This document shows, in pieces, positions 56,658-64,000 of a stretch of 64,000 bases of DNA (position 1 is its first letter; the number at the start of each line of letters is the position of its first letter). Both the position numbers and the translations under genes were made by a program. The notes below the pieces were generated by a model. The model did not search any database. It was not told the origin of the DNA and saw only the letters and a list, made by a program, of their open reading frames with translations. Origin of the DNA: Xanthomonas euvesicatoria pv. euvesicatoria (GTDB taxonomy: Bacteria > Pseudomonadota > Gammaproteobacteria > Xanthomonadales > Xanthomonadaceae); NCBI RefSeq assembly GCF_020880415.1, contig NZ_JAJIUJ010000111.1:1-64000 (forward strand), read 5' to 3'.

Positions 56658-58595
56658 ATGCCCCTCAGCTTTTCCCGCCTGCTGTCCCTGGCCATGGCCG
56701 CCCTCGTGAGCCTGTCGCTGGCGGCGCCGGCCGATGCGGCCAAGAAGAAGACCGCCAAGGCACAGACCACGCAAACGCGCGCGAAGGCGAGCAAAGGCAA
56801 GAAGACCGCCAAGCCGGCAGCCAAAAGCACCAAGGGCAAGGGCAGCAAGGCCGCCAGGGTCAGGCCCCGCGCGGTGGCCGCGCCGGTGGTGCTGACCAAG
56901 GCGCAGCAGCTCAACCTGCTGTACGACCAGTACTGGGACGCCTCGCTCAAGCTCAACCCGCTGCAGGCCACCTTCCAGGGCGAGAGCCGCTACAACGACC
57001 AGTTGCCGAACTTCCTGTCGCCGGCATTCCGCCAGCAATCGCACGATTTCACCGTACTGTGGCTGGGCAAGGCCGAGGCGCTGGGGCCCGATGGGCTGAG
57101 TGGGCAGGACCTGCTCAGTTACCAGATCTTCGTGCGCGATGCGCGCAGCGCACTGGCCGCCGAGCAGTTTCCCAGCTGGATGCTGCCGATCAACCAGTTC
57201 TACAACATCGCCAGCATTGCGGTGGTGCTGGGCTCGGGCACCGGCGCGCAGCCGTTCAAGACGGTCAAGGATTACGACAACTGGTCGCGGCGTGCGCTCG
57301 GCATTCCCGACCTGTTCGAGCAGGCCATCGCCAACATGCGTGCCGGCATGCAGGCCGGCGTGGTGCAGCCCAAGGTGCTGATGCAGAAGGTGCTGCCGCA
57401 GCTGGACGCGATCATCGCGCGCAATGCCGAAGACAGCCTGTTCTGGGGGCCGGTGCGCAACCTGCCCGCCGACATGCCCGAGGCCGACAAGCAGCGCATC
57501 ACTGCAGAGTACAAGCGCATGATCGAAGTGCGCATCATGCCGGCCTACCGCGCGTTGCGCGGCTTCATCGCCACCGAATACCTGCCCGCCTGCCGCGATA
57601 GCGATGGACTGGCGGCATTGCCCAATGGCGCGGCGTGGTACGCCTATGACGTACGCCAGAGCACCACCACGGATTTGACCCCGGAACAGGTGCATCAGAT
57701 CGGCCTGGATGAGGTCGCTCGCCTGCAGGGAGAAATCCAGGCAGTGGCCAAACAGGTCAAATTCCGCGGCAACCTGCCCAAGTTCTACAAGTTCATGCAG
57801 ACCGACCGGCGCTTCGGCTTCCGCAGCGACACCGAGTTGCTGGGCACGTACCGCAGCCTGCAGGGCCGCGTGCAGCTGGCGGTGCCGCGGCTGTTCAACA
57901 CCCAGGGCATGCCGGCGCTGGAAGTTCGTGCGGTGGAACCGCAGCGTGCGCAATCGGCCGCCAGCGGCTCGTACATGCGCCCAAGCGGCGACGGCAGCAC
58001 GCCGGGCATCTTCTACGTCAACACCTCGGACCTGCCTTCACGCAAGACCTGGGAGGCCGAGAGCCTGTACCTGCACGAAGCGGTGCCCGGCCACCACTAC
58101 CAGCTGGGGTTGCAGCAGCAGTTGACCGACCTGCCCAAGTTCCGCCGCCTGGGCGGTGAGACCGCCTACATCGAAGGCTGGGGCCTGTATGCCGAATCGC
58201 TTGGCCGCGAGCTAGGGCTGTATGACGACCCCTACAACTACTACGGCTATCTGCAGAACGCCTTGTGGCGCTCGATTCGCCTGGTCACCGACACCGGCCT
58301 GCACAGCAAGGGCTGGACGCGTAGCCAGGCCATCGACTACATGGTGGACAACTCCGCCATGAGCCGTGCCGATGCCGAAGCCGAGGTCGACCGCTACATG
58401 GCCATCCCCGGCCAGGCGCTGGCCTACAAGGTGGGCGAGATGAAGATTGCGCAATTGCGCGAGCAGGCGCAGCGCGAGCTGGGCCCACGCTTCGATGTCC
58501 GCGCCTTCCACACCGAAGTACTCAAGGACGGCTCGGTGCCGCTGGATATCTTGCAGGACAAGATCCAGCGCTGGATCGCCACGCAGAAGGGATAA
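56658..58595 (+). CDS. exported DUF885 metallopeptidase-like protein
   Basis: A 645-aa protein: signal peptide MPLSFSRLLSLAMAALVSLS ending PADA, a Lys/Ala/Thr-rich basic tract (about 29-75), then the DUF885 domain. HEAVPGHHYQLGLQQQ supplies a HExxxHH zinc-like motif with a downstream Glu in YIEGWGLYAESL, as in this family of presumed metallopeptidases. CGGAG lies 6 bp before the ATG at 56658. The basic linker resembles the tail on DapD in composition and might bind polyanions such as peptidoglycan-associated polymers (inference). It is a single-gene unit. Confidence 0.82.
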   Translation: MPLSFSRLLSLAMAALVSLSLAAPADAAKKKTAKAQTTQTRAKASKGKKTAKPAAKSTKGKGSKAARVRPRAVAAPVVLTKAQQLNLLYDQYWDASLKLNPLQATFQGESRYNDQLPNFLSPAFRQQSHDFTVLWLGKAEALGPDGLSGQDLLSYQIFVRDARSALAAEQFPSWMLPINQFYNIASIAVVLGSGTGAQPFKTVKDYDNWSRRALGIPDLFEQAIANMRAGMQAGVVQPKVLMQKVLPQLDAIIARNAEDSLFWGPVRNLPADMPEADKQRITAEYKRMIEVRIMPAYRALRGFIATEYLPACRDSDGLAALPNGAAWYAYDVRQSTTTDLTPEQVHQIGLDEVARLQGEIQAVAKQVKFRGNLPKFYKFMQTDRRFGFRSDTELLGTYRSLQGRVQLAVPRLFNTQGMPALEVRAVEPQRAQSAASGSYMRPSGDGSTPGIFYVNTSDLPSRKTWEAESLYLHEAVPGHHYQLGLQQQLTDLPKFRRLGGETAYIEGWGLYAESLGRELGLYDDPYNYYGYLQNALWRSIRLVTDTGLHSKGWTRSQAIDYMVDNSAMSRADAEAEVDRYMAIPGQALAYKVGEMKIAQLREQAQRELGPRFDVRAFHTEVLKDGSVPLDILQDKIQRWIATQKG

Positions 58596-58675
58596 AGCGT
58601 ACGGCTACGGTAGTTGGACGCTGCTGACCCGTTACTGCGGGTAGGCCTTCGATGCGCGCGCGTTCGCAGGTCGGG

Positions 58676-59641
58676 TCAGCCCAGCGCACGCGCCGCCGCC
58701 AGCGCGGCGATATCGCGCGGTGCGGTGCGGCAGCAGCCACCGATCAAGCGCGCGCCAGCCGCCAACCAGTGCGCATGCTGGTCGGCCAACGTGAGCGCAG
58801 CCCCGTGACCGGCATGCCAGCGCTTGTCGCTGGCGTCGTAGTGCTCGCCCGAGTTCGGGTATACCACCAGCGGTAGCGCAGTCAGCGCCGCAAGGCTGTG
58901 CAATGCAGCCCTCGCCTGATCCAGTGCAATGCAGTTGATGCCCACCGCAATCACCTGCGCGCAGGCATCCAGCGCCGGCACCACCTGCGCCAGCGGCGTG
59001 CCGTCGCTCAGATGCGCCGCATCGCGCAAGGTGAAGGAAAACCAGGCATGCAGCTGCGGAAATTCGTGTTGCAGTAACTGCCGCAGCGCCACGATTTCGC
59101 TGGCCGATGGCAACGTCTCGCAAGCCAGCAGATCCACGCCCGCCTCGGCCAGCGCGGCGATGCGCGGGCGATGGAAATCCATCAACTGCTCGATCGGCAG
59201 CACGTAGTCGCCACGATATTCCGAGCCATCGGCCAGATACGCGCCATACGGCCCCACCGAGCCGGCCACCCACAGCGGCGCCGCATACGGGTGCAGGGTC
59301 AGATGATCGGCACGCGCCTGCGCCGCCAGCGCCACGCTGCGAGCGATCAACGCCTGCGCTTGCGCAGCATCCAGTCCGCGTGCGGCAAATCCCAGCGGCG
59401 TGGCCTGATAACTGGCGGTGATCGCGCATTGCGCACCGGCAGCGAAGTAGTCGCGATGCACCTGATAGATCAGCTCCGGCTGCTCCATCAGCACGCGCGC
59501 CGACCACAGCGCATCGTTGAGATCGCAGCCGCGCTGTTCCAGCTCGGTGGCCAGCGCGCCATCCAGCACCACATACCCATCGTGCTGCAAGGCCTGGCTG
59601 AAAGGTGCGTTGGCACGCGGCTGGCGTGGAAGAATCGTCAT
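58676..59641 (-). CDS. mmuM: homocysteine S-methyltransferase
   Basis: A 321-aa zinc-dependent enzyme transferring a methyl group from S-methylmethionine (or SAM) to homocysteine, giving Met. [19 protein letters not shown] starts the TIM barrel; zinc Cys residues are in LLACETLPS and in the C-terminal [12 protein letters not shown]. The ATG at 59641 overlaps the permease stop (ATGA), the same order as mmuPM in E. coli. The frame further upstream is inside the permease gene. Confidence 0.93.
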   Translation of the reverse strand: MTILPRQPRANAPFSQALQHDGYVVLDGALATELEQRGCDLNDALWSARVLMEQPELIYQVHRDYFAAGAQCAITASYQATPLGFAARGLDAAQAQALIARSVALAAQARADHLTLHPYAAPLWVAGSVGPYGAYLADGSEYRGDYVLPIEQLMDFHRPRIAALAEAGVDLLACETLPSASEIVALRQLLQHEFPQLHAWFSFTLRDAAHLSDGTPLAQVVPALDACAQVIAVGINCIALDQARAALHSLAALTALPLVVYPNSGEHYDASDKRWHAGHGAALTLADQHAHWLAAGARLIGGCCRTAPRDIAALAAARALG

Positions 59642-61035
59642 GCGTGCAGTCTCCGGGCCGCAAGCCATTGGGTCAGTGCGTAGGCGCCATAGCACAGCGC
59701 GACGAACGGAACACCGCACCACAGCGCAATGCGCTGCTGCGGATCAAATGCCAGGCCGATGCAGGCGAGCAGACACAGCGAAAAGCCCAGAATTGGGGTC
59801 CATGGGTACCACGGCGCGCGATACGCCAACGTTTCCAGCGCAGCGCCATCGCGCAGCAGTTGGCGACGGAAACGGTAATGCGCCGCGCAGATGCTCAGCC
59901 ACACCACCACGACCGCGAATCCCGAGACCGCCGAGATCGCAACGAACACCGTCTCTGGCGCATACACGCCGGTGAGCAGCGCCAGCAAGCCGCCCAGCAT
60001 GCTCAGCGACACGGCACGCAGTGGAATGCCACGGCCGGTCAAGCGCGCCAGGCCACTCGGCAACGTGCCTTCATTGGCCAACGACCACAGCATGCGCGCG
60101 GCTGCATACAGACCGGAATTGGCCGCCGACAGGATCGCAGTGAGGATCACCGCGTTCAAGATGTCGGCTGCATATGGAATGCCCAACAGCTCGAAGGCGC
60201 GCACGAACGGGCTGGTTTCCACCGCCGCTTGTTTGGCGGGAAGCAGCGCCGCAAGCACCAGCACCGTGCCGACGAACAGCACCACCAGCCGCACCAGCGT
60301 GGTGCGGATTGCCAGCGGAATCGCGCGTGCAGGCTGGGCGGTTTCGCCGGCCGCCACACCAATCAACTCGGTGCCGGAAAATGCGAAATTCACCGCCACC
60401 ATCGTCATCAAGATCGGCAGCGCGCCATGCGCAAACCAGCCCTCGGCGCGCAGATGGCGCAGCCCCGGTGCGGGCGAACCATCGGCCAACGGCAACAGAC
60501 CGATCACCGCCGCGCCGCCAAGCACGATGAATACCAGGATGGTGACCACCTTGATCAACGAAAACCAGAACTCGCCTTCGGCAAACCAGCGCGCCGAGAC
60601 TGTATTCAGGCCGAAGATCAGCGCGCAGAACAGCAGGCACCAGGGCCACGCCGGACTGTGCGGAAACCAGTACTGCATGCAGAACGCTGCGGCAGTCAGG
60701 CTCGAGCCCAATGCCACCGTCCAGGTCAACCAGTACAACCACGCCACCACGTAGCCGGTCGCCGGGCCGAGGTAACGCGCGGCATACACGTGAAACGCAC
60801 CGGTTTGCGGCATCGCCACCGCCAGCTCGCCCAGGCATTGCATCACCAGGTACACCACCAGTGCGCCGATCAGATACGCCAATACCGTGCCAAGCGCGCC
60901 GGTGCTGGCAATGATGTACCCGGTGTTGAAAAACAGGCCGGTGCCGATCACGCCGCCCAGCGACAGCATCACCAGATGGCGCACCTGCATGCTGCGCTGG
61001 AACTGCGGCGCGGTGGCAGACGACGATTCGGGCAT
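59638..61035 (-). CDS. mmuP: amino-acid permease, probable S-methylmethionine transporter
   Basis: A 465-aa APC-superfamily transporter with about 12 transmembrane helices. [20 protein letters not shown] is the family's helix 1 unwound segment, and [20 protein letters not shown] is the helix 6 region. Substrate assignment to S-methylmethionine rests on the ATGA-coupled mmuM downstream. S-methylmethionine is a plant metabolite, which would suit a plant-associated bacterium. No methionine riboswitch or operator was seen upstream. Confidence 0.88.
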   Translation of the reverse strand: MPESSSATAPQFQRSMQVRHLVMLSLGGVIGTGLFFNTGYIIASTGALGTVLAYLIGALVVYLVMQCLGELAVAMPQTGAFHVYAARYLGPATGYVVAWLYWLTWTVALGSSLTAAAFCMQYWFPHSPAWPWCLLFCALIFGLNTVSARWFAEGEFWFSLIKVVTILVFIVLGGAAVIGLLPLADGSPAPGLRHLRAEGWFAHGALPILMTMVAVNFAFSGTELIGVAAGETAQPARAIPLAIRTTLVRLVVLFVGTVLVLAALLPAKQAAVETSPFVRAFELLGIPYAADILNAVILTAILSAANSGLYAAARMLWSLANEGTLPSGLARLTGRGIPLRAVSLSMLGGLLALLTGVYAPETVFVAISAVSGFAVVVVWLSICAAHYRFRRQLLRDGAALETLAYRAPWYPWTPILGFSLCLLACIGLAFDPQQRIALWCGVPFVALCYGAYALTQWLAARRLHA

Positions 61036-61079
61036 GGGTGCATCTGATCGGGTGGAAGCTTTATGCTGCCACGCGCAGC

Positions 61080-61164
61080 CAGACGGGCACAGCCGTGCGC
61101 GGGCCAGCCGTGGGCGAGGGCCCGCCTCTGACTGGCGGGCGGGCGGTGATGCTGCCGATCGGTT
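61080..61164. repeat. short flanking repeat, copy 1
   Basis: It begins CAGACGGGCACAGCCGTGCG and ends TGATGCTGCCGATCGGTT. Both ends match a second copy at 62677-62753 (left ends 21/22, right ends 16/18 identical); the middles differ in length. It lies just downstream of the 141-aa gene and upstream of mmuP. Confidence 0.65.
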
Positions 61165-61179
61165 CGTTCGCCGTGCCGG

Positions 61180-61605
61180 TCAGGGATCGAGCCGGCAATA
61201 GGCGCCCGGTGTATAGCCGAAGCTCTCGCTCATCGCTTTGCGGAACTCGGCGAACGTGAAGTCGGTCGCCACCCGCATCAACACGCCGGCATAGGCACCG
61301 CCGGTTTTGCCGTTGCTGCCGGTGCCCCACTGCACCTGCCAGGTTGCGTAGGTATTACCGTCGTGGGCCTGCGCGCGCTGCAGGTCCACACGCAGGCCTT
61401 TGACCAGTTCCATGCCCGAAATCACGCCTTCGCTGTTGGCGTAGCTGGCGGGGACCTGGATCACGGTACCGTCGTTGACATCGCTGCGGCGGATGCCGAG
61501 ATGGTTGGCGATCTTCGCCGCCAGGTAGTCGTCGAGCACATGCTTGCGGATCGCGTTGCTGGCACTACTGAAGGTGCCGGTGCCGTTGTTGGTGTAGGTG
61601 GTCAT
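61180..61605 (-). CDS. hypothetical partner of the caspase-like protein
   Basis: A 141-aa soluble protein with no signal peptide or membrane segment, rich in Thr, Ser, Gly and Asn at the start (TTYTNNGTGTFSSASNAIR). It then has a mixed alpha/beta pattern (VQVPASYA, GLRVDLQRAQ, YATWQVQWGTGS) and ends YTPGAYCRLDP. AGAGGAC lies just upstream of the ATG at 61605. It follows the caspase-like gene by 56 bp on the same strand and is probably cotranscribed with it. It could be substrate, inhibitor or activator of that protein; no family recognised. Confidence 0.68.
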   Translation of the reverse strand: MTTYTNNGTGTFSSASNAIRKHVLDDYLAAKIANHLGIRRSDVNDGTVIQVPASYANSEGVISGMELVKGLRVDLQRAQAHDGNTYATWQVQWGTGSNGKTGGAYAGVLMRVATDFTFAEFRKAMSESFGYTPGAYCRLDP

Positions 61606-61661
61606 GGAGAAAGTCCTCTGGTGTTGGGTGGATGACCGGATGGCCGACGGTGCCGGGCCGG

Positions 61662-62342
61662 TCAGAGCTGGTGCAGGCGTTCGATGAACCGCGTGCGGTC
61701 CTCGGTGCGCTGGTCGGTGGCGATCAGCGGCCTGCCCTGCCAGGTCGCCTTGCCGACGCGGGCGAGGGTTACCTGGGCATCGGTGAGATCGGCGGCCTTA
61801 ACCTCCACGCTCTCGGTCAACTGCGCATAGCGGATCAGCAACCGATCACGTGCGATGTAGACCACCTGGCTGGACGTCGCCGTGTCCATATTGATCTCGA
61901 TCTGCTCCACCAGCGCCGGCAACCGGTGCGATGTCAGCAGTTCGAGGCGATTGACGCTGCAGATGCACGACCAGCCGGCAAACATGCCGTCCTCGGTGAG
62001 CAGGGGAGCAAATTGCGGCAGCCAGGCCAGCGAAAAGCAGCTATCGACGATCAGCGCCGGCGTGCGGATGCCGATGGTGACCAGATCCTCGATGAAGCTC
62101 GTGACCTTTTCGACACCTGTGCAGTCGTTTAACTTGGTCGGTGCTCCTTGGTTGTCGACATCGCCGTGGCCGCCGCCGATCCACAGCGTGTCGTAATGCA
62201 ACTGCGGCGTGCCCTGCTCGGTGCGCGGCAAGGCCGCGACGATGGCGTCGCGATCGGGCAGCGTGCCGGCCGGGTGCCGGATCACATGCACGCCCTGGGG
62301 GATGGATTTGAGATGCTGCGGCTGGAACGCAAGAATGGACAT
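61662..62342 (-). CDS. caspase-like (clan CD) cysteine peptidase candidate
   Basis: A 226-aa protein. LHYDTLWIGGGHGD places His59-Gly60 after a hydrophobic strand, and TPALIVDSCFSLAWL places Cys102 after another strand in the Asp-Ser-Cys context. This His-Gly...Asp-Ser-Cys order is that of caspases, metacaspases, gingipains and CHAT proteins. The N-terminal part ahead of the dyad is short, and residues 120-226 look like a separate alpha/beta segment. No signal peptide. Catalysis is inferred from motif only; it might be a degenerate, non-peptidase relative. It is followed by the 141-aa gene. Confidence 0.6.
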   Translation of the reverse strand: MSILAFQPQHLKSIPQGVHVIRHPAGTLPDRDAIVAALPRTEQGTPQLHYDTLWIGGGHGDVDNQGAPTKLNDCTGVEKVTSFIEDLVTIGIRTPALIVDSCFSLAWLPQFAPLLTEDGMFAGWSCICSVNRLELLTSHRLPALVEQIEINMDTATSSQVVYIARDRLLIRYAQLTESVEVKAADLTDAQVTLARVGKATWQGRPLIATDQRTEDRTRFIERLHQL

Positions 62343-62982
62343 GGGCAGGCTCGGTTGGCATGGAAGGACGATGCCGCGGCGGCGTCATGCAAACGCACAC
62401 CGGTACGACATCGGTGTCCAGCATCGGCGGCGACGACAGTGCAGCCCATCGGCAAACCCCTGACATCGGCCTGCCACGCGGAGGATGTGGGCGGACAGCG
62501 CCGCGCTGCCCTTCCGCATCTGCGGCCAGGAATCGCGCATGCGGCACTGCAGGTCCGTGCAGGGGCCGTTGGCAAATCAGCCGTGCTGTCGTCCTTGATG
62601 TGCACGCACGGGCGCCGCGTTACGCGCATTGCATCGCTCCCGCCGGATTTCGATTCGGCCATCCTGCGACCGTGCGCAAACGGGCACAGCCGTGCGCGCG
62701 CCGTGAACCAGGGCCTGCGGCTAACGCTCGGGCGATTATGCTGCCGATTGGTTTCTGCTGGTCCTCTGACATGCCGCACCCTTACCTTCGATCTGCGCAA
62801 ACATCCGTGCACTGCCTGCTTGCCGGGCGCTTGCCCATAAATCCGCCAAGGCCACAGCACGCTGCGTGCGATAGCGGTGCTGCGTCCTGCATCGCGGACG
62901 GGCGCCTGCCATCTGCATGCGAGGCGCCGTCGAGCGCGCCGGCACTGCCCGGCCGGTCAACGTCAATGCGCCGGAGCGCGGC
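62343..62982. other. 640-bp intergenic region
   Basis: No convincing gene; the open frames here are Arg/Ala-rich and typical of shadows in GC-rich DNA. It holds the second flanking repeat (62677-62753) and must include promoters for the divergent caspase-like gene and VOC gene. Confidence 0.45.
62677..62753. repeat. short flanking repeat, copy 2
   Basis: It begins CAAACGGGCACAGCCGTGCG and ends TTATGCTGCCGATTGGTT. It has the same orientation as the copy at 61080-61164, so the caspase-like gene and its partner are bracketed by direct repeats about 1.6 kb apart. Confidence 0.65.
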
Positions 62983-63372
62983 ATGATGCTCGCCGGCATC
63001 CACCATGTGGCGATCATCGCCGGCGACTACGCGCGTTCCAAACGGTTCTATTGCCAGATCCTGGGCCTGCGCGTGCTCGACGAGCATTACCGACAGGCGC
63101 GCGATTCGTGGAAGCTGGATCTGGCGCTGCCCGATGGCGGACAGATCGAGTTGTTCTCGTTCCCCGCTGCCCCGGCAAGCCCCAGCCGCCCTGAAGCCCA
63201 AGGGCTGCGCCACCTTGCGTTTCGCGTCGCAGATCTGGACAGCGCGGTTGCGCACCTCAATGCATCCGGCGTGGCCACCGAAGACATCCGCATCGACGAA
63301 TACACCGGCCGCCGCTTTACCTTTTTTGCAGATCCGGACGAGCTGCCGCTGGAGTTGTACGAGGTCGGCTAG
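62983..63372 (+). CDS. VOC-family protein (YaeR/glyoxalase-like)
   Basis: A 129-aa metal-binding vicinal-oxygen-chelate protein of the YaeR subgroup. The metal-ligand pattern is visible: His in GIHHVAIIAGDY, Glu in QIELFSFP, His in GLRHLAFRV and Glu in LELYEVG. YaeR is annotated as a glyoxalase relative without a proven substrate. GGAG lies 6 bp before the ATG at 62983 (a second ATG follows directly); the frame extending upstream to 62917 is not needed. Confidence 0.88.
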   Translation: MMLAGIHHVAIIAGDYARSKRFYCQILGLRVLDEHYRQARDSWKLDLALPDGGQIELFSFPAAPASPSRPEAQGLRHLAFRVADLDSAVAHLNASGVATEDIRIDEYTGRRFTFFADPDELPLELYEVG

Positions 63373-63576
63373 CGCGTATGCCTGACGGAACCGCAGTGCA
63401 GCGAGGCACGCGTACCCGTTGAGTCATGCGCCGACCTTCGCCTCGCTAAGGTGTCGACCGCGTGACTCAAGCGCAGGGGCGAGTGGCCGTTATCAAGAGG
63501 CTGGCGTCATGTCGCCGCGGTGGCGTCGCAGGCATGGATGCGGCACAGACAACGTACGCCATGCCGGACCTGACGC

Positions 63577-64000
63577 ATGTTTCATTTCATCTTGCGCATC
63601 GTTGTAGCCGTGGCGATCGTACTTGCCGGCTGCGGTTTTCTTTTCCCCAAGCGCTATGTCGCGCCAAAACCTGGCGAGCCGTTCGCCACCCTGACGCTGG
63701 CCAAGCCCGCCAGGCCCAACCCGATACCCATCGAGCCGGTCCAATACTTCGATGTCTTCGACGATGCCAGCTGCGCAAAGGGTGGCCATGGCGGATTTCT
63801 GGGCGCACTGACGCCGCCCGTCAACGGCGTGCTCGGGAAGTTGAGCAACAATCAGTCTCGCGAGGCGTATTCGGTTGTCCCCGACAGACAGCTGTTTTTA
63901 CGTGCACGAATGGTGCAAACGCTCGACTCGCGTCGTCGGAGCCTGACCACAAACAATTGCACCAACCTGGTGACATTCACGCCCGCGCCTGGCGAGCACT
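63577..64000 (+). CDS. putative lipoprotein, cut by the right edge
   Basis: An ATG at 63577 opens a frame that runs to the window end without a stop (141 codons). MFHFILRIVVAVAIVLAGCG is a lipoprotein signal with lipobox LAGC and Cys19 as the lipidated residue. The mature part has at least two further Cys (DASCAKGG and TNNCTNLVTF). The pattern FATLTLAKPARPNP suggests a beta-rich periplasmic domain. No family recognised. GC content is lower than in neighbouring genes. Confidence 0.7.
   Translation, partial: MFHFILRIVVAVAIVLAGCGFLFPKRYVAPKPGEPFATLTLAKPARPNPIPIEPVQYFDVFDDASCAKGGHGGFLGALTPPVNGVLGKLSNNQSREAYSVVPDRQLFLRARMVQTLDSRRRSLTTNNCTNLVTFTPAPGEH

Noticed and set aside
62360-62986. 208-codon frame upstream of the VOC gene
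   Set aside because: Arg/Pro/Cys-rich with no homology signal, and it runs through the flanking repeat.

Overview
The window is a stretch of GC-rich gammaproteobacterial chromosome, most likely Xanthomonas or a close Lysobacterales relative. The grounds are inference from gene order and content: pyrH-frr-uppS-cdsA-dxr-rseP-bamA-lpxD-fabZ-lpxA-lpxB-rnhB-dnaE-accA in one run, a map-glnD-dapD operon, TonB receptors, and a scattered family of inverted repeats built from GGGAATC-like heptamers. No rRNA, tRNA, CRISPR array, prophage or insertion sequence was recognised.

Layout. 0.4-8.4 kb: thiopurine methyltransferase, a bacterioferritin lacking the usual haem-ligand Met, a penicillin-acylase-family Ntn hydrolase, a Fur-box-preceded TonB siderophore receptor broken by one in-frame TAG, and a secreted beta-helix protein. 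8.5-17 kb (minus strand): asnB, dapE, an ArsC-family reductase, then map-glnD-dapD. In front of asnB is a 29-codon ORF with eight Asn codons, followed by a mutually exclusive antiterminator/terminator pair. This looks like a textbook amino-acid attenuator for asparagine synthetase and is the best candidate here for an undescribed regulatory system. 17.3-23.1 kb: a Csu-type (spore-coat-U) chaperone-usher pilus operon with a second chaperone and a small extra subunit-like protein.

23.3-45 kb: translation and envelope genes: rpsB-tsf, an HDOD-GGDEF signalling protein, pyrH, then a long run for ribosome recycling, isoprenoid and phospholipid precursors, sigma-E proteolysis, outer-membrane protein assembly and lipid A synthesis, ending in dnaE and accA. 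skp is missing from its usual place after bamA; a small secreted-protein gene lies there on the opposite strand. Repeat elements have inserted at lpxA/lpxB and lpxB/rnhB and add codons to these genes. rnhB is frameshifted by a 7-bp tandem duplication.

45-64 kb: a TPR membrane protein, HemJ-like protein, a methyltransferase, an intracellular PHA depolymerase, a PadR regulator coupled to a membrane sensor-domain protein, an alginate-export-family porin, a DUF502 protein, a queuosine-precursor transporter, a DUF885 metallopeptidase-like protein, the mmuP-mmuM pair for S-methylmethionine use, and a two-gene unit (caspase-like His/Cys protein plus a 141-aa partner) bracketed by two copies of a short repeat. 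A VOC-family protein and the start of a lipoprotein gene reach the right edge.
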